64,000 nt of DNA from Terfezia claveryi (Eukaryota; Ascomycota; Pezizomycetes; Pezizales; Pezizaceae). Below are positions 48,977 to 60,375 of this stretch, piece by piece. The first letter of the stretch is position 1. Each line of letters opens with the position of its first letter. The notes beneath the pieces were generated by a model. That model was not told where the DNA came from. It saw nothing but the letters and a program-made list of their open reading frames with translations, and made no database searches. The position numbers and the translations under genes were made by a program. Where the stretch lies: contig WHUX01000002.1 of NCBI GenBank assembly GCA_015179025.1, positions 62,001-126,000 on the forward strand, in the 5' to 3' direction.

Positions 48977-49305
48977 AAAACCTTTGAAATGCCCTTCGCT
49001 TAACTGAGACTCCTGTGAAATGCCCTTCGCTTAGTGGAACATGTGTCAGTTACAACACTAGACCTATCTCTTATATAGTCGTGACTTGGCCTGACTCGCC
49101 GTGAGTCTATGCAAGAACTCGTAGGTTATGCACCGGCTGGCTAAGCTGGCTTCTCGCGACGTGACGCGGCTTCTTATTATGACGGGGCTTCTCACGACTC
49201 GACGAGGTTTCTCACAACGCGACATGGCTTCTCATGGTGAGGCTCTCTGTTTTCTGTGCCAGCTTGATCTAACATTTAATATTGCAGTTCACGAGCCAGC
49301 CATAT
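48977..49305 (+). repeat. Left terminal inverted repeat of the MULE
   Basis: Begins AAAACCTTTGAAATGCCC and runs to ACGAGCCAGCCATAT. It is nearly identical to the reverse complement of 54685-55020; the only clear difference I see is 7 bp missing here around 49203, within the tract CGACTCGACGAGGTTT. It includes two copies of GAAATGCCCTTCGCTTA and the tract ACCTATCTCTTATATAGTCG. Confidence 0.92.
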
Positions 49306-50003
49306 ATGTAGCAATACCGACCTGCAGATAGCCAGCCCAATAGCCAGCAATACTGCCAGCCATATACACAGCATACCGGCAGCCATGCGGCCAGCCATAT
49401 AGCCAGCAAGATACCACCGGCCAAATAGCCAGCAAATACCGCCAGCCATATACACAGCCATACCGATGGCCATATAGCCAGCCATATACGCAGCAATATA
49501 CGCAGCAATACCCGCAGCCATATACACAGCCATACCGACAGCCATATAGCCAGCCATATACGCAGTGATATACGCAGCAATACCGACAGCTAATAGCCAG
49601 CAAATACCGCCAGCAATATACGCAGCAATACTGACAGCTAATAGCCAGCAAATACCGCCAGCAATATACGCAGCAATACCGACAGCCATATAGCCAGCCA
49701 TACCGACAGCCATATTACCGCCAGCAATATACGCAGCAATACCGACATCCAGATAGCCAGCTAAATAGCCAGCAATAACCGACAGCTATACCGCTAGCCA
49801 TACCGCCAGCCATATAGCCAGCAAAATACCGCCGGCCAAATAGTCAGCAAAATACTGGCAATACCGTCAGCCATATACGCAGCAATACCGACAGCTAATA
49901 GCCAGCAAATACCGCCAGCAATATACGTAGCAATACCGACAGCTATATACGCACTAATACCGACAGCCATATACGCAGCAATACCGACAGCCGTATAGCC
50001 AGC
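49301..50003. repeat. Left subterminal repeat array (about 0.7 kb)
   Basis: Tandem, imperfect modules such as AGCAATACCGACAGCCATAT, AGCCAGCCATATACGC and GCCAGCAATATACGC, mostly 12- or 24-bp multiples. It is the complement of the right array, so the two can pair over long stretches. Frames through it on the minus strand stay open by module periodicity and read as Met/Ala/Gly/Tyr repeats; I treat these as spurious. Confidence 0.88.
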
Positions 50004-50039
50004 TGAGCTGAACTTGTCTTTCCCTTCTGGCCTCCCTGA

Positions 50040-50480
50040 CTCTCTCTGGATACTTCATTTCTGTGCTTGTCTTTTCTGACCTATCCCGAGCCTCTTTGGA
50101 TACTTCATTTCCATGCTTTCTTGCTCTTCTGACCTTCATAGGCCTCTTTGGATACCTCATTTCCGTGCTTGTCTTACTCTTATAACCTTTATAGGCCTCT
50201 TTGGATATTTCATTTCCGTGCTTGTCTTTTCTGACCTATCCTGAGCCTCTTTGGATACTTCATTTCCATGCTTTCTTGCTCTTCTGACCTTCATAGGCCT
50301 CTTTAGATATCTCATTTCCGTGCTTGTCTTGCTCTTATAACCTTTATAGGCCACTTTGGATATCTCATTTCCGTACTTGTCTTGCTCTTATAACCTTTAT
50401 AGGCCTCTTTGGATATTTCATTTCCGTGCTTGTCTTTTCTGACCTATCCTGAGTTTCTTTTGATACTTCATTTCCGTATT
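50040..50480. repeat. Tandem repeat of about 50-60 bp units
   Basis: At least seven imperfect units built from CCTCTTTGGATA, TTCATTTCCGTGCTTGTCTT and either CTGACCTATCCTGAG or GCTCTTATAACCTTTATAGG. Present only on the transposase 5' side of the MULE, so it may contribute to the promoter. Not coding as far as I can see. Confidence 0.8.
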
Positions 50481-50824
50481 TGTCTGGCAATTCTGGCCTC
50501 TTTGACCCTCTCTAAAAACTTCATTTCCGGGTTTGTTTTACTAAGCCTTTCTAGCTTTCTTTTATCTCATATGTGTGGTTCTTAAATAGCTTGTATAATT
50601 CTCAATTTTTTCTATAGTTCTCAATTTCAGTATACCTCCCAAGCTCTTACAGTCTTCGCAAGTTTACTCATACTTTCAGCATTCTTACCTTCCGTACTCA
50701 TACTTCCATACTTACCTTCTGCACTTACCTTCTATATTCTTATCTTTTGCACTTACTACCGCACTTTATCTTCTGCACTCTTATCAGCTTTTGCAGTTTT
50801 TATTCGCTTGTCACTATCTATAAT

Positions 50825-52712
50825 ATGACAATAAAGATTGGACAGTGTTTTGCAAGCTGGGAGGACCTGCGCTCTGAATTGGAGGATTGGGCCATTCAAA
50901 CACAGTTTGATTTCCAAGTCTCAAAGAAAGATAAATTACGTGCCTCCTATACTTGTCAACATAGTACTAGCGGATGCTTATGGCGATTATCTGCTTCCTA
51001 TAATGATGATAAGTACATTGAAGTAAGAGCGCTATATGGACAACATACTTGTGCCGGTCTTGGGAGAAGTGGGCAATCAACTTCGATAGCAAATCATCAA
51101 CTTTGGCTATGTCGAGTAATACCCAAACATCTCTTTGTTACTAAAGGAACTAAAGTACAAGAGATAGTTGATTGTATTCGAATGGAATACTTGCAAACTA
51201 CCTCCTATGAATCGGCTTGGCTAGTTAAAACGGCACTCATCCAAGACCGACGTGAGCATCAGTTACAGCAGTTTCAGCAAATTCCTCACTATCTAACTGC
51301 TCTACAAGAACAATATCCCGACATATATATTCAGTTACAATGTCAAGAATCAACTATATTCCAGCGAATTTTCATTTGTCCTAGCCAATCTAAAACTTCC
51401 TTTCGACAAATGTGAAAATTTATGGCAGTTGATGGGACATTTCTGAAAGCAAGATTTGTTCAGACGTTATTATTTGCTGTTGGGATTGATGGAAATGGCA
51501 AGAACTTGCCATTAGCATGGGCTATTGTTGAAAGTGAAAATACTGAGTCATGGACTTGGTTTTTGTCTCACCTAAAGATCGCTATCCCTGAGTCAGTTGG
51601 AATGACTCTAATTAGTGACCGAGACAAAGGACTTTTAGCAGCTGAACAGGCTGTATATGGAAATACTATCCATACGTTAATTTGTTGCTTTCATCTAAAA
51701 GGTATAGTTGCGATCAGACCCTTTGTTATAAAATGATCATCCAAAACATTTCCTAATTCTAACATGTACCATTTTAGGAAATGTTTGTAAACGATACTCA
51801 AACTCGATTACTTCATACTTTTGGGCAATTGCAAATTCCCAAACAGTAGAAAAGTATAATCTTGAGATGTCAAGATTAGAGCAGTTTAATCTTGGGGCTG
51901 CAATATATCTGAAAGCAATTGATCCGAAACTTTGGGTAACAGCATATTATGTTGGACCATATCATGGACATAAAACATCCAATGTGGTAGAGTCAACAAA
52001 TAAGGTATTCAAGGAGCAACGTGAATTACCTATTTTAGACCTTCTTGATACTATTTGGAATTATGTTATGAATCATAGATTCAAGCGGTATATGAAAGCT
52101 ATGCAAGCTGGACCTCAATTCTATACTAACTATGCATATCGAAAGCTTCAAGAAAATCCACGTTGGGCTAAAGGTAATACAGTTCAAATCTCTTCCCAAA
52201 CTCGTGGTCTTATTACGCAAATCAACCATAAGACTTTTGTTACAGATCTATTATATCGTACCTGTACTTGTGGCCATTTCCAAGAAAATGGCATTCCTTG
52301 CGGACATGCTTTTACTCTTATTTATGAGCTACAAGCTCTCACTCGCCCTCCAAACCCACCACACCCAGATCCATGCGCTTATGTTCCATACTATTTTACA
52401 AATCTTGCTTGCCAGAAAACCTACCAACAACCTCTTTCACCAATATCACTTGATCAAGTGAAAGCAGCAGAAGTAGGACAGCAAGGTTCTGCTGTTTTGC
52501 ATGCGCCAAAGGCAGAACGGAAATCAATGGGTCGGCCAAAAGTAAAGCGAATGGTAGCAGGAGAATCTAGGAGAAAGATTCTTAAAGTGCAAGCTGAGCT
52601 CAATGGAACAGTAGTTGGACCAGTGCGAGGTGATGGTAGTCAATCTTGTGGCTTATGCGGGGGGTATTTTTTTTTTCTAGCTATGAGGGAATTGGGAATT
52701 TTCTATTTTTAG
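50825..52712 (+). pseudogene. MULE transposase (SWIM-finger type) with one in-frame stop
   Basis: Two exons, 50825-51701 and 51778-52712. The 76-bp intron (donor GTATAG, branch TTCTAAC) joins CCFHLK to GNVCKRYSNS. About 603 codons. Order: N-terminal FAR1/WRKY-GCM1-like Cys/His region (YTCQHSTSGCLWRL and GQHTC), MULE catalytic core with Asp in MAVDGTFLKARF and Asp in LISDRDKGLLAAE, the likely Glu in TSNVVESTNKVF, then the SWIM zinc finger CTCGHFQENGIPCGHAF. The start at 50825 gives MTIKIGQCFASW; an upstream ATG at 50747 only adds a hydrophobic leader. A TGA at 51413-51415 interrupts RQM-KFMAVDG, where relatives have Arg, consistent with CGA-to-TGA. The C-terminal CGLCGG knuckle seems truncated at a T-run. 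It is probably inactive as it stands. Confidence 0.9.
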
Positions 52713-52891
52713 TATTTTCTTTATTATGCTATTTCATCTATTAATTCATGTTGGTTATTTTATGCGTTTGTTGTGTATGCGCGGCTGGGAGTGGATTGTT
52801 TCATTTCGACTACGGGTATAGGGCATTGAGTTGGTGTTTTATTAGTTTTTTTAATACTAAAACCCTGAAGGTGCGGTCATGTTAGCAATGT

Positions 52892-54684
52892 GGTGTCGGT
52901 ATGGCTGTGTATATGGCTGGCGGTATAGCTGTCGGTATTGCTGCATATATGGCTGGCGGTATTGCTGGCTATTTAGCTGGCTATCTGGATGTCGGTATTG
53001 CTGCGTATATGGCTGGCGGTATTGCTGCGTATATGGCTGTCGGTATGGCTGTGTATATGGCTGCGGGTAGCGGGTATTGATGCGTATATCACTGCGTATA
53101 TGGCTGGCTATATAGCTGGCTATATGGCTGGCTATATGGCTGTCAGTATGGCTGTGTATATGGCTGGCGGTATAGCTGTCGGTATTGCTGCGTATATGTC
53201 TGGCGGTATTGCTGGCTATTTAGCTGGCTATCTGGATGTCGGTATTGCTGCGTATATGGCTGTCGGTATTGCTGCGTATATTGCTGGCGGTATTACTAGC
53301 TATTTTGCTGGCTATTTGGCCGGCGGTATTTGCTGGCTATATGGCTGGCGGTATGGCTAGCGGTATAGCTGTCGGTTATTGCTAGCTATTTAGCTGGCTA
53401 TATGGCTGTCGGTATTGCTGCGTATATGGCTGTCGGTATGACTGTGTATATGGCTACGGGTATTGCTGCGTATATCACTGCGTATATGGCTGGCTCTGGC
53501 TGCCGGTATGGCTGTGTATATGGCTGCGGGTATTGCTGCGTATATCGCTGCGTATATGGCTGGCTATATGGCTGTCGGTATTGCTGCGTATATGGCTGTC
53601 GGTATGACTGTGTATATGGCTACGGGTATTGCTGCGTATATCACTGCGTATATGGCTGGCTCTGGCTGTCGGTATGGCTGTGTATATGGCTGCGGGTATT
53701 GCTGCGTATATCGCTGCGTATATGGCTGGCTATATGGCTGTCGGTATTGCTGCGTATATTGCTGGCGGTATTTGCTGGCTATTAGCTGTCAGTATTGCTG
53801 CGTATATTGCTGGCGGTATTTGCTGGCTATTAGCTATCGGTATTGCTGCGTATATGGCTGGCGGTATTGCCAGCTATTTTGCTGACTATTTGGCCGGCGG
53901 TATTTTGCTGGCTATATGGCTGGCGGTATGGCTAGCGGTATAGCTGTCGGTTATTGCTGGCTATTTAGCTGGCTATCTGGATGTCGGTATTGCTGCGTAT
54001 ATTGCTGGCGGTAATATGGCTGTCGGTATGGCTGGCTATATGGCTGTCGGTATTGCTGCGTATATTGCTGGCGGTATTTGCTGGCTATTAGCTGCGTATT
54101 GCTGGCTATTTTGCTGACTATTTGGCCGGCGGTATTTTGCTGGCTATATGGCTGGCGGTATGGCTAGCGGTATAGCTGTCGGTATTGCTGGCTATCTGGA
54201 TGTCGGTATTGCTGCGTATATTGCTGGCGGTATTGCTGGCGGTATTGCTGCATATATGGCTGTCGGTATGGCTGTGTATATGGCTACGGGTATTGCTGCG
54301 TATATCACTGCGTATATGGCTGGCTATATGGCTGTCGGTATGGCTGTGTATATGGCTGCGGGTATTGCTGCGTATATTGCTGCGTATATGGCTGGCTATA
54401 TGGCCGTCGGTATGGCTGTGTATATGGCTGGCAATATTTGCTGGCTATTTGGCCGGTGGTATCTTGCTGGCTATATGGCTGGCCGCATGGCTGCCGGTAT
54501 GCTGTGTATATGGCTGGCAGTATTGCTGGCTATTGGGCTGGCTATATGGCTGGCGGTATGGCTAGCGGTATAGCTGTCGGTATTGCTGCGTATATGGCTG
54601 GCGGTATTGCCAGCTATTTGGCTGGCTATCTGCAGGTCGGTATTGCTGCGTATATGGCTGCGGAGTGCTGGCTAATCGCTGCGG
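52892..54684. repeat. Right subterminal repeat array (about 1.8 kb)
   Basis: Dozens of modules such as ATGGCTGTCGGTATTGCTGC, GTATATGGCTGGCGGTAT and GCTGGCTATTTAGCTGG. The most regular period is 24 bp, and higher-order blocks are themselves duplicated: the block around 53400-53560 recurs at about 53580-53730. It is opposite in orientation to the left array and about 2.5 times longer. Read on +, the modules give MAVGIAAY-, MAGGIAAY- and MAVGMAVY-like octapeptides in overlapping open frames up to about 140 codons. Confidence 0.9.
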
Positions 54685-55020
54685 ATATGGCTGGCTCGTG
54701 AACTGCAATATTAAATGTTAGATCAAGCTGGCACAGAAAACAGAGAGCCTCACCATGAGAAGCCATGTCGCGTTGTGAGAAACCTCGTGATGTGTCGAGT
54801 CGTGAGAAGCCCCGTCATAATAAGAAGCCGCGTCACGTCGCGAGAAGCCAGCTTAGCCAGCCGGTGCATAACCTACGAGTTCTTGCATAGACTCACGGCG
54901 AGTCAGGCCAAGTCACGACTATATAAGAGATAGGTCTAGTGTTGTAACTGACACATGTTCCACTAAGCGAAGGGCATTTCACAGGAGTCTCAGTTAAGCG
55001 AAGGGCATTTCAAAGGTTTT
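54685..55020 (-). repeat. Right terminal inverted repeat of the MULE
   Basis: Partner of 48977-49305, ending GGGCATTTCAAAGGTTTT. It carries 7 bp absent from the left copy, within GTGATGTGTCGAGTCG near 54790. The remainder matches by eye over more than 300 bp. Confidence 0.92.
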
Positions 55021-55393
55021 TTCCCCTTGGGCGACATTCCACAACGATCCGTCCGGCACACAGCTGGGGTGGGGTCCAGAGACATTGCAAATCAGTCGCA
55101 ATCAAATTGATGCGCTTTGTTCGTTGATACCAAGAGCCCACCCCCCACACCTTTGCTATCTCGCCCGCCTCTATCAGCTAGACAAACAGCTTGGAACCCC
55201 TTACCAGACGATACGCAGCTGTCGATAGATACCTAGCATCGTTGGCGTGACGGACTTTGGCCTTCTTGTGTGTTTTCTCTGTCTCTGTCTGTGTGTGTGA
55301 GGTGGGATCTCTGCTGTAGAGCAAGGGGCATCTCAGCTTCAGTACTGCTTACGGTACCCTTAGAATAAGTTTACCACCATACATACACCAAAC
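55021..55393. other. Intergenic, promoter of the RhoGAP gene
   Basis: About 370 bp between the MULE right end and the RhoGAP start, with a TCTCTGTCTGTGTGTGTG low-complexity stretch and a CACCATACATACACCAAAC leader before the ATG. The MULE thus sits just upstream and could affect expression. Confidence 0.6.
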
Positions 55394-58356
55394 ATGTCCG
55401 CCGTCGCAAACAAGGTCGACAATCTCCGCAAGCGTGCAATCACCTCCGCTGGCTTCGGACACATCGAGCCCCACCCACCCCCCCGCACCTCCCCCGCCTA
55501 CGATCTCAACCTTGCGACTCTCGCGTCAAGAGTCCTCTATCGGTCTGGCCCGGATCCGTCTGGGTCTGGTGGACCTCTCCTTATTCTCTGCGCAGCGGCG
55601 TTCCCTGATACCAGATATGTGGATTATAATAAGCTGCTGCCGTATGTGTTGAGCGAGTTACCGGGGGATGAGGAGTTGTTGGGTGGGACGGGGTATAGTG
55701 TGGTTTTTTTTGCGGGGGGAGGGGGGGAGAAACCAGGAGGGGAAACTTACGGGCCGCTGAGTCCGGGAGCGCAAGGAGTGGAGGGGACCACGATCGGGGG
55801 AAAGTGGAATAGGCCGGCGTGGAGTTGGAGTTTGCAGGCGTATAATCTGGTGAGTTCTCGTTCTCTGTCTGGGAGGTAATGGTTACGGAGGAGGGGAATG
55901 GAGAGTGCTAACGAGAGGTTTGGGCGGTTTAGCTGAGCAGAGCTGTTAGAAAAAATATACGGAAGCTGTGGATTGTACATGAGCGGGCTTGGGTGAGGAT
56001 CCTCTTCGAAGCAGCACAAACTGTTGTATCACCGAAATTCAAGAAGAAGGTCGTTCATGGTAAGTCTTTCTCCAGCCTATACTTCTATCATCCACACATC
56101 TAATGCACTACACCCATAGTCAACTCCCTCTCCGAGCTTGCAACCCACATTCCCCTCCAATCCCTCAATATCCCCCCTCAGGTATACCTACACGATCGAA
56201 AGATCAATCCCACCATCACAGTCCCTAACCATCCTCCTCCTATGTTCGGCGTCCAGCCCTTCCCACCCGGTGAAATTGAGCCTACACTCCCCCTAGTCCT
56301 CATCGAGTCCAGCAGATACATTAAAAGTACCCATCTTAAGACGGAGGGTCTTTTCCGCATCAGCTGTAGCATGCAAGTCCTAGAGATTGTGCGGGAGGCG
56401 TATGACCGGGGGCAGTACATGCGGAGTTATGACTACGGACCTCACGTAGCAGCTGGGTTGATCAAGCTTTACTACAGGTCCTTACCCGAGCCACTGATAC
56501 CGAAGCGGTATTATCGAGAATTGCCTGAGAAATGTAAAACGCCGGAGGGGATTAAGGCTTTACTGACTGCACATGAGAGAGAAGGAGGTTTACCATCTAC
56601 ATCGAGGATTTTGTTAACGAGGCACTTACTCCCGCTTCTCGCGGCCGTGGCAGCGCATTCGAGTGTGAATAAGATGACGCCAGAAAATTTGGCTATTTGT
56701 GTTAGCCCAAGTTTGGTTAGGAGTGAGGATCCTTTGATGGATATTACAATTAGTAGGGGATCAGTGTGTCAGTTGATTAAGCATGGAGTTGAGCATATTG
56801 ACGAGGTGTCAAAAGGGAAGCAGACGGTGAGACAGGGGAAGAGGGAGTTGAATACTAAGAAAGATTTGGGGAAGTTGATTATCTTGGATGATGAGAGTGA
56901 TGGTGGTGGGGGTTGGGAAGTGGCGGGGAAGGAGAAGAGCCTCGGAGGGGGGGAGCAAGAGGAAATTCCACCACCTCTACCGAGAAGAAGGACGGAGGCT
57001 GGGAGGGAGGAACAACAGGAAGTTCCGCCAACCCTACCAAAGAGATTGACAACTGTGAAGAGAGCTGAAGGAAGCCCATTGGCTGCGGAACGGAAGAACA
57101 ACTCATGGAATTCCGAATTTGGAGGCCCTCTCCCTATAGCTTTAACTAAACTCTCGACCTCAACATCCCCTCAAGCTTCCCAACAACAACAGCCATCAAG
57201 CCCAGTCCCCCCCATGACACCAATTGAAGGCATCCCTCTCTCTCTCCAACCTGCCCTTCAACCTGCTCTCCAACCGGTCCTCGCCAACCCCTCGTTCTCA
57301 GAACCACTCATACCGCCCCCACTCTCTGAACAACCAACCCCCAATCTCCCCCCAATAATCCCACAAAAACCGACCGCATTATCCACAGTAACCACTTCTG
57401 ATCCCCTGATACCCCTCCCTGCCGAGGCTATTGCCCCCCCGGGCCAAGCGCAGGTGAATACCCGCCGCCCTATTCTTCTTTCTCCCTCTTCTCAAAGTCT
57501 ACAGCAAGCTAAGATTGATATTAATGTCGATATCGATAGCAGCGCGGTAGCGAAGAGCGTAGCCAAGTTCCAGGCTCTGGCAGCCGCGGTGAGCGTTCCA
57601 TCGCCCCAAGTGCAGAGGAGAGCGAGTATGGCATCGGAGAAAGTGGCGGCGGGGTGGGTAGCGAAGGAGAAGGAGGCGATGGGGGTAGAGATAGAGGGCC
57701 AGCAGGACGAACCGGAAAACGGTTCACGTATGTGGCGTACTCCGTTAGCAAGGCATCTGCAGCAGCCGCTGCCGCTGCGAGAGATAGGGCGGGGACGTGG
57801 CACGGGGAACGTAGAAGGGCCGACGGTAAGGGCACCGCCGGGGAGGGGATTGCGGAAGGCGACGAGTGACTTTGATTTAAAAACCGGGGCGAGTGCGCTA
57901 ATGAGTAGGACTGTGAGTGGGGAGTTGGGTGGCGAAGTGGCAGGGGCGGGGCTGGGGGCGGGGGAGAGTATTGTACCCCAGGGAGGTGGGTTGGTCAGGA
58001 AAAAGAGTTTCAGTAGTGCAATCGGGAATAGATTGAATCAATTTGAGAACCAGAATACCACTACAGAAATACCACCGAGAGCGATGGTTCCGCGAAGGGC
58101 GAGGAGTAATATTGATTTTAAGTCGAGTATGAATAATACTAACACAGTCACATCGCAGCCACCAGGGCCGGCCAGGGCGTATACGGTTGGTGCGGCGGGC
58201 GGGAAGAGAATGAGTATTGTGGAAGAGTTGAGGACGTTGTATGAGGAAAGGGCAAGGGGGGTGGGGGTGCTTGTGCAGGTGGGGAATGCGGGGGGAAGGG
58301 GGTCGGTGTATAATATTTCTGGGGCAGAGACTATTCCAGAGGAGGGAGGGAAGTAG
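55394..58356 (+). CDS. ECM25: RhoGAP protein with N-terminal Sec14/CRAL-TRIO-like domain (Ecm25 / p50RhoGAP type)
   Basis: Three exons: 55394-55849, 55933-56059 and 56120-58356, with introns of 83 and 60 bp. The product is 939 aa. Residues about 40-230 resemble a Sec14-like (BCH) lobe: LILCAAAFPDTRYVDYNKLL, RKNIRKLWIVHERAWVRILF, FKKKVVHVNSLSELATHIPL. The RhoGAP domain follows with FGVQPFPPGEIEPTLPLVL, the arginine finger in EGLFRISCS (Arg274), LIKLYYRSLPEPLIP and MTPENLAICVSPSLV. The remaining 500 residues are Pro/Ser-rich, with PPPLPRR-type possible SH3 ligands and no further domain I recognise. The protein would stimulate GTP hydrolysis by a Rho/Cdc42-type GTPase in polarity or wall control. 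Orthology to yeast ECM25 is inferred from domain order. Confidence 0.9.
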
Positions 58357-60375
58357 GGATGTCGAGGGATGAGGGGGGTACGAGAGATGGTTATGATTTT
58401 GGAGGCGGTCGGGGAAGGAGGAATAGAAGGTGAGGGCAGTTTTATTTTTTTTAGTTATATATATATCTTCCTTATTCTTGATCATGGGTTTTTTGGTTGA
58501 GTATAGGTACTTTTAGTATCTTACGTTTAGGTCATCCAAGTTGTATGGTCTAGGACTCGTAGTAGGCTCGAAGTATAGTTAGTGTGAGGAATAATATATA
58601 TTTTCTACATTATCACATGGCTTTAGCCCGCTAAACTTAGAAAGAGGGAGGAGAATGATTATTCATTTATTTATTTATTTTCCGTCTATTTTGATGAGAA
58701 TTAGTTTCGACCGATACAGCCCTGATTCAGCATATAACCAGATTTAGAGCTCATATGCGGATTCTAAGTCTAGCTAGTCTCGTGCCAGCGAAGTTGGTGA
58801 TATAGAAAGATCAGCGACCATAGGTACTGAATGTGTACGGAGTAGATACAGAATAATAATTACCCTGAGCTTCAATCACAATCTCTCAATATCAATTCCC
58901 CTATTCTTTTAAAAATAAGTCCTCCAATTTCCCAATCTCTTAATATTAAAATATTAACACCTTAACTACCTACTCCAGCTCCACGATATTAACTCTCTTA
59001 TCTTTATCTTTATCCTCTATTATGCAGACATGTCAATCCTCTCATCTGGCCTCCTATCAGGCATCCCATCAATCCTCCCATCAGCCATCTTATCAACCTA
59101 TTCTCCCGCTATCTCCCAAACTCTATGATATGAATGATCTTATATTTTCATACTTAGCTTAGTAAAGAGCCCCCCTTTGGTTGAGAGTCCGCTTTTGGTC
59201 TAGAGAGCGCTTCTTTGGTTGAGAGAGCCCCTTCTAGGAGAGAGCTCCCGTGAGAGCTTTCCCTTTGGAGTGAGTGCCCTCCTTTAGCTCCTTTTGGAGC
59301 GAGTGCACTCCCTTTAGAGCGAGCGCCCTCCCTTTTCAGTGAGAGTTTTTTAGCCTTAGCTAACCTTTTTTTTTTAAGTATTCATGATATAAAATTAGAT
59401 CCAACTCGTCGCTTTAGAGTTGAGCCTTCTCTTTCTCTAGTAGCATAATTGGAGTTATTTACTTATGTTGATGATGTAGAGGTACTACCTCCTCTCTATC
59501 ACCCCTTCCATCAGAAAACCAAGAGAATACAGTACCACTTGCAGTAGTACTGCCAATCCCTTTTCCATTGTTAGCACCTCCCCCAGATCCGGCATCACCT
59601 TCAACTCCAGTACCATCATTGTCTGTACAACAGCGGCAGTGGATAAGACAACGGCGTGCTCGACGAGTACGTAATTGAAGGAGAAGGATGAGGGAGGAAA
59701 GGGTTGATGATTTAGAGAAGGAAAGGATAGATAACCGAGAAGGGACTGTAATTCTTACGGGAAATGAGCATTGTTTCATTCATATCAGCAATTGTAGCTT
59801 TAGTATGAATATAGACTAAATAGACTTATGATTCTATCGGTAATTGCTTATGCTTAGAATTGCATATACCAACAATAATGCACGCATATAAATGCATATG
59901 CAGCCTTTCCAAATAGAAGGAGGAAAAGACTTTTGGTGTGAGCCTCTGTATAAACGTTCCTATTCCCTAGGGAAAGTGCAAAGAGTATAATAGCAGCCCA
60001 CCACAGCAACACAAAACGTGCAATGGGCACAAATGTGACCAGTTAAGCGACTTGTTCATGAGACTTAATTCTGCACTCAGTTGAATTAAACATATAAGGT
60101 ATCGGAGGAGCAAAGAATCCCAAAATCCACCATGGCTTATGGTTTAATTCTAAGCGAAGCGTAGGTATATATATATATTGATTTTTTCTTCTATTTTCTT
60201 TTGCAGCATTTATCTACAGAATGCATACCCCTACTTATCCCCATTCTCCATGGGGAGGGGATATAGAAGAAGTTGGTATATTTTATGAACTTGGTAGTGG
60301 CCCACGAATTGCTGTCCTGAACTAATTAATATACGCACTGGACGTCAGATTCATTGTGGACCTGGAGCTAGTGCC
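58357..60375. other. Intergenic, low-complexity stretches
   Basis: About 2 kb. A (TTAT)n run lies near 58665-58680; C/T-rich repeats (CCTCCTATCAGGCATCCCAT type) at 59030-59100; and diverged GAGTGCCCTCCTTTAG-type repeats at 59165-59345. A 106-codon minus-strand frame (59459-59779) has a Ser/Leu-rich stretch followed by RTRRARRC and a Gly-rich tail, but no motif; not called. Confidence 0.5.

Larger units (their letters stand above)
48977..55020 (+). mobile_element. Mutator-like (MULE) transposon, 6.0 kb, with long terminal and subterminal inverted repeats
   Basis: Terminal inverted repeats of about 330 bp (48977-49305 and 54685-55020) bound a MULE transposase gene (50825-52712). Inside each terminus lies an array of related 12/24-bp modules in opposite orientations: left 49301-50003, right 52892-54684. 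Between the left array and the transposase is a second tandem repeat (50040-50480). No 8-11 bp target duplication is visible at these ends. Flanking genes (aldo-keto reductase, RhoGAP) are not interrupted. The near identity of the termini argues for a fairly recent insertion, although the transposase has one stop. Confidence 0.9.

Noticed and set aside
53402..53943. Long open frames encoding Met/Ala/Gly/Tyr repeats
   Set aside because: They arise in several frames from 24-bp module periodicity; no start context, intron or domain supports a gene.
49301..54684. Regular repeats resembling a CRISPR array
   Set aside because: Units are contiguous variants without unique spacers, lie inside a transposon and are in a eukaryotic genome.
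59459..59779. 106-codon minus-strand frame, Ser/Leu-rich then Gly-rich
   Set aside because: Low-complexity composition, no domain and no supporting signals.
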